64,000 nt of DNA from Strix aluco (lineage: Eukaryota > Chordata > Aves > Strigiformes > Strigidae): contig NC_133946.1 of assembly GCF_031877795.1 (NCBI RefSeq), positions 14,004,365 through 14,068,364 on the forward strand. The letters are read 5' to 3'. This document shows, in pieces, positions 59,461-64,000 of the stretch (position 1 is its first letter; each line of letters opens with the position of its first letter). Made by a program: the position numbers and the translations under genes. The notes under the pieces were generated by a model. It was not told the DNA's origin. It searched no databases and saw only the letters and a program-made list of their open reading frames with translations.

Positions 59461-61979
59461 CTTTAACTTTTGAAGACTTATACTGACAGATGTGGCTGTT
59501 GTTTTAGTAACAATATTAAGATCCTGATGATAATTATGTTACACTCTTGGGAGAAAATTAAGTAGTTTCCACGTTCCGTTAAACATCTCACAAACTTGCA
59601 TTCAGCTATAGTTTGAAATAGGCTTCGGCTTTCTTACTCTTTAGCATTGACATTGTTGCTGCACTTCTAGAAAACAAGGTAAATCTTTATCAGGAAAAAG
59701 TGCTTTCCATTCGTATAATAATGACTCTTGTCCAGTGAAGTCACGCCATTATTTATAAAATGTCATTCAGGAAAACAACTTCTTTATAGACAGAAACATA
59801 AAGATTTTGCTCCTTTTCTTTGAGGGCGGGACAGGAAAAAGAGATCTGTATAGATGTATGTAAAACAGGCATGCTTCTCATTGAATAAATCCATTTCATA
59901 CGCCCACTGACAAGTTTAGTCATGTGCAGAAGTTATCCGTTACACTCACATAGCTCTTTTTAACACACCTATATCATCATAGTGAATGATCAGTTTCTAT
60001 GCTACAATTATCTTCTTTGCTAAGCCTATAATGGTGGTGGTGCTTTATAGATTTGCTAGAACAGAAAAACACATCTAATGCTTTCCCTTGTAAATTTCGT
60101 GATTGGTTGCTGAAAAAAACCCTTTTCCTTATCACAGTCCTACTGTGCCTAAACATTTTATGTTTGTCGGGCAGACTCAGAAACCTATGACACTGGCTTA
60201 AAGACTGTAACTTCAAAAATAGTTTTGGCATATTTTATTTGCTGGCTCTTTCAGAGTATACTTAGGTCAATTTTATGCATAAATTTAGAAATTTATCGTT
60301 TTAATTGATAGTCTCATATGACTATTGGTTCTCAGAAACTCTGCTGTAAGTAGATTAGCAAGTATTATGTCGTAATAGCCTCTGCCTTCATGTACTATTT
60401 ACCAGCACTGAAAGGAGAGAGATATTTTTTGGCCCCTGATTTAGCTGAAGGTACAGGCTAAATTGTTGCCCTTGCACAAGTCCTTTTGTCAAGAGTCAAA
60501 CAATTAAGCAACCAGCTGAGAAACAATTGCACCTGGTCCTCCCCACACAGAGGGCAGTACTGGGAACAGCAGGGATGTGTGGCTGTAGTGCCTAACAATG
60601 CCAGGAGAACTGAATGGTCCTGGAAGGGACTGAGAAAAATACTAAGTTACACTGTGGCTTAATCAGACCTCAGTACTATCAAGACAAAGAATTAAATGAT
60701 GACAGGAGATCTTGAACCCTTCTTATATCCTGTAAAGAACAAGCATGAGATTAACTTGAGGGCTTAAGATACAGTTTCTCACCATAATTTTGCTGACGTG
60801 CTCTGATGACATGTAAGATAGTAGCATAGCACTTGTGCAAGCAATCAAAGTTGTATAACTACGCTATTGCTTAACAAGGTTACTTTTCTGTTCTGAGGTT
60901 GTTTTTCAGATAAGGAGTTTGTTCAACTCTTATCTTACCTGCAGAATGCATAAAACTGAAGTGGAAGTAGGTGCTGATTTTGAAATATTTTCAAAGCGAG
61001 ATTTTCCTCCATGGTTCATCCCCTCTGTGCTGCCCTGGTCACACCGCAGGTCTGACCCTGGCTGCGTTTGGAGGGCTGCAAGTTCCTCTTGAGGGGCTGC
61101 CCTTGTCAGCCCAGGGGAGGTGCAGCCTGGGTCAGAACTGGGTCTGGCTGGAGCACGGCCGGGTTTTGCCAATTGTCAGAGGTGGGAGCGTGCTGCCAGG
61201 TAGCATGAGATAGGGCTGGAGCCTCTGTGAACCAGCTCAGAGGCCGAGCTGCGGTAATGCAGGACAGAAGATGATGGAGCCATAGCCAGCTTCCTTGTGG
61301 TCTGCCCCTTCTGTCTTGCCAAGCAAACCGCAGTGCAGGACAGTGTGGCCCAGTTTGTTTTAAAAGATTATTCCGCTCTGGATTTTGAATATATGCAGGG
61401 AAACTGCTGCAAAACCTGCTGAGTTAAAAAGCTCAGTAGGAATGTTTCAATGAGATTAAAACAATGCAACACTGATCTTCTGTTTAAAATGTCTTCCATG
61501 TGTCAGTCTGGAAGCTTTTCTAAGGCATTCTGGAAGAAAATTTGCTTCCAGACTGATTCATAGATTTGTTAGTAATTAGTTCAACAGCAAAAACTTTTAC
61601 TTTCTCAAAAGTAGTCACTGAAGCAGCTTAAATCCAGATTTAATGTCCATTAAAAAGGAAACGCTTTAGTGTCAGGGTCTATATCAGTGTTCTGCTTCTC
61701 AGAAAGTACTGCATTTTTATAAAAAAGAGGCTTTCATTTCTGGGCCAAATTCAAACCGAACTACAAGATGGATGGGTAAAATATTATTTGTGTGGATAAG
61801 CTTGATGTAAGCTTATGCTAAATCTGAATATGGCCTTTTGGAGGCTATGGAAGCGGAATTAAACAAAGGATTAGACCAGTTAGGGATGTAAGTTTTGCAA
61901 AGGCAAGTGCTAACAAAAGTTTGGATTATCAGTAAGGTGTTGTGTTTCAGAGTTTAAGACAGTCTCTAGCTATTAAAAT

Positions 61980-62600
61980 TACAGAATCATGGAAATTGGA
62001 GGTGAAAGATATGAAGAGAGTATATTTAGTTGATGATGTTCCTTCCCCAGAGCATATCAACTATACATGTCATTCCTGACATGTTAGGCTACCATGCCAT
62101 AAAACCCTCCAGTGAAAGATATGCCGTAGCTGCAATGTAACCTATTCTTATATGGCATTCATCTCAATTGTAGAAAGCCCTTTCTAATGTGTGGGATCTC
62201 CTCTGTTGCCTTTGAAGCCCATATATTTTTGTTTTGAATATAGTACCAGAGTGTAGATTATTACTGCTTCATGGCAAGTATTTATATTTTTGTTATCACA
62301 TTTCTCCATAGTATCTCCTTCTGTTAACTGTTTCTCCAGTCTTCCGGTTTGTTCTCCTAAACCATGTTATGAGATCTCTAATAACTCTTACTGTTATGTT
62401 TCTGGACTTTCTCCAACTTGCCCAAGTCTTTCTGAGGTATGGCATGCTGTCCCGAACGGAGTACACTAGCAGATCTAGATCTTATCAGCAGTAAGTGGAG
62501 TGTAAGGATTACCTCTTGGGCCTTAAACGTGATACTCTTGTTAATATACAGCTTGCTTTTACAACAGCACGGTGTTGTTAACTCTGGCTTATTTTATATT
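61980..62600 (-). mobile_element. Ancient CR1-type LINE 3' region, minus orientation
   Basis: The plus strand tracks the reverse complement of an old amniote CR1 in the correct order over about 600 bp: 'cagaatcatggaaattgg' (61983), 'taaaaccctccagtgaaag' (62099), 'ctttctaatgtgtgggatc' (62180), 'ctggactttctccaacttgc' (62402), 'ggattacctcttgggcc' (62507) and 'gatactcttgttaatataca' (62531). Many substitutions and indels; no coding capacity. Confidence 0.7.
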
Positions 62601-64000
62601 ATTTTCTACAGAACAGATTATAATGAAACATTAGAAAAATGCTTTTACAGGAGCACAATAGTGCTCACATTCCCCTGCATAGCCTGTAGAGTCTTCTTCG
62701 GTGGCAGTGTTTTCTGGCCATTCATGGAGACACAATCCTGAATTAGACTGGGCCTCCACCAGAAACACAGATAAGTAACTCCCCAGCTTCACTTCCTGAA
62801 GACCATGTGAGTTTTACAGCTGTTTTTATCATGAATTGCCCTTATCTGCAAAAAGCTTAATTAGGTGCTATGAAGAACAAGCTGAGAGCAGAGACCTCAG
62901 TCATGCTCATCTCCCTCGTGAGGAACTCACCGTGTCTGTGGATTCTGGCATCACCACTGTCTACCCTTCCCTTTTTGTAGGGTCCTCTCTTGTCAGATAT
63001 GAACCATTCTTGGGAATGGAAGTTTTGTCTGTGCAGCTCACAGTCTTGTCTATCTTGCAGAATTACATTTTATTGTTGAACAAAGATCTCAACATAATAT
63101 ATAAATGTGGTATTTTTGTTTAAGAGCATGTCAGCTGGTAACATTTGAGAACCTCACTGCAGTGAGGCTTGTTGACATATGGCTTGTTGACATAATGGCA
63201 ATATTTCCAGTAGAAAAAATGGCTGCACTTTGAAATGTATTGGTTAAATAATATCAAACAGTAGAATACTGTAAGAAGTTGTATCTAGTGTAGAGAAAGA
63301 CAGTCAGTTTAAAATAGGACAGAGTTTTCTTTTTCCCTACAAATTTAAATAAATTTCTTTGAAGAGGTAATTCCTTTTACTTGGAGCTGCAGATTGCATT
63401 AGATCATCTGATTTCTTAAAAAAAAAAACAAACCCAGTCATTCTGTAGCTCTTCATTTCATCTGCTTTGAACCTATACCCATTGATTATTTTACCTAATA
63501 CATTATCATGCACTGAAAAAAGCAGAACAAGTTCCTTGGAACAGATTGTTTCAGTAAATGTCTTGCTTTCCTAGCGCAGTGCTCAGAAGTACCCCTCTGT
63601 GCTAGTTTTCCCTTGAATAATTAACCTCTAGGTTTGGATTTATCTAGCAACAAGAGATCATCATCCTGTGAAAATCCTCTATCTTTTTACAGCTTCAAAA
63701 ATAGACAAACTGGTCTTTGGAGTTCTTTGTACTGGGTAAACTGTCTTTCATCTCCATCTTACGTATAAGAGAAGAGAGGTTGGAAAAAAAGAAAAAATAT
63801 CTGGTGAGGCCAGATGACGTATAGCTGAGGGGAAAAAACAGGACAAGTGTTCCAGCTGGGAGTCCCTCCATTAGCTCTGGCAAGGAGCAGCCAAAGTGCT
63901 TGCCAACATCCAAGTACTGTGTCACCTATACGTGCACAAAAGTAGATCTATTGGCATTCGTACCTGTTACTTTAAATTTACGTTTCTTCCTGTGAAAGCT

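Larger units (their letters stand above)
56561..64000. other. Intergenic region upstream of CYP2R1
   Basis: No exon or RNA gene could be supported. In other amniotes the calcitonin genes (CALCA/CALCB) lie beyond CYP2R1 on this side, but none of their exons is recognisable here. A moderately GC-rich patch lies at about 61030-61260 and an ancient CR1 at about 61980-62600. ORFs stay below 150 codons and carry no known motif. Confidence 0.65.

Noticed and set aside
56600-64000. Possible calcitonin-family (CALCA/CALCB) exons expected by synteny.
   Set aside because: No calcitonin or CGRP-like disulfide-loop peptide could be read in either strand; the locus is presumably beyond the window.

Overview
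This is a vertebrate nuclear window, most likely from a bird. It holds two split protein-coding genes in convergent orientation, separated and flanked by AT-rich intron and intergenic DNA. The bird assignment rests on short CR1 LINE tails ending in the ATTCTATG-type 8-bp repeat, several much older CR1-like fragments, compact introns, no mammalian SINEs, and the PDE3B-CYP2R1 gene order also known on human chromosome 11p15. The species cannot be named, and another sauropsid is not excluded.

Layout. 1-12454 is the 3' part of PDE3B intron 1; the large first exon with the membrane-anchored N-terminus lies upstream of the window. 12455-33815 (+) holds the 15 remaining PDE3B coding exons (780 codons with stop), all with GT-AG introns and consistent phases. 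The 3' UTR follows, with a good poly(A) signal near 35542. About 35.57-47.6 kb is intergenic and carries a nested CR1 insertion near 42.3-43.3 kb. 48105-55868 (-) holds a complete five-exon CYP2R1 of 506 residues. Its first exon sits in a CpG island (about 55.2-56.56 kb) containing a perfect 30-bp tandem duplication with CCAAT and GC boxes, a (GGGGC)6 run and a small minisatellite. 56.6-64 kb is upstream intergenic DNA with an ancient CR1 near 62.0-62.6 kb and no gene I can support.

Function. PDE3B degrades cAMP/cGMP in insulin and leptin signalling. CYP2R1 is the main vitamin D 25-hydroxylase. They are syntenic neighbours with no known shared pathway.

I found no previously undescribed biological system. 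The most useful observations are exact exon reconstructions (one 51-bp exon is hidden behind an out-of-frame ORF, and the terminal CYP2R1 exon is easily missed), the duplicated promoter module of CYP2R1, and the layered CR1 insertions. Family comparisons use remembered human sequences; no database search was run.
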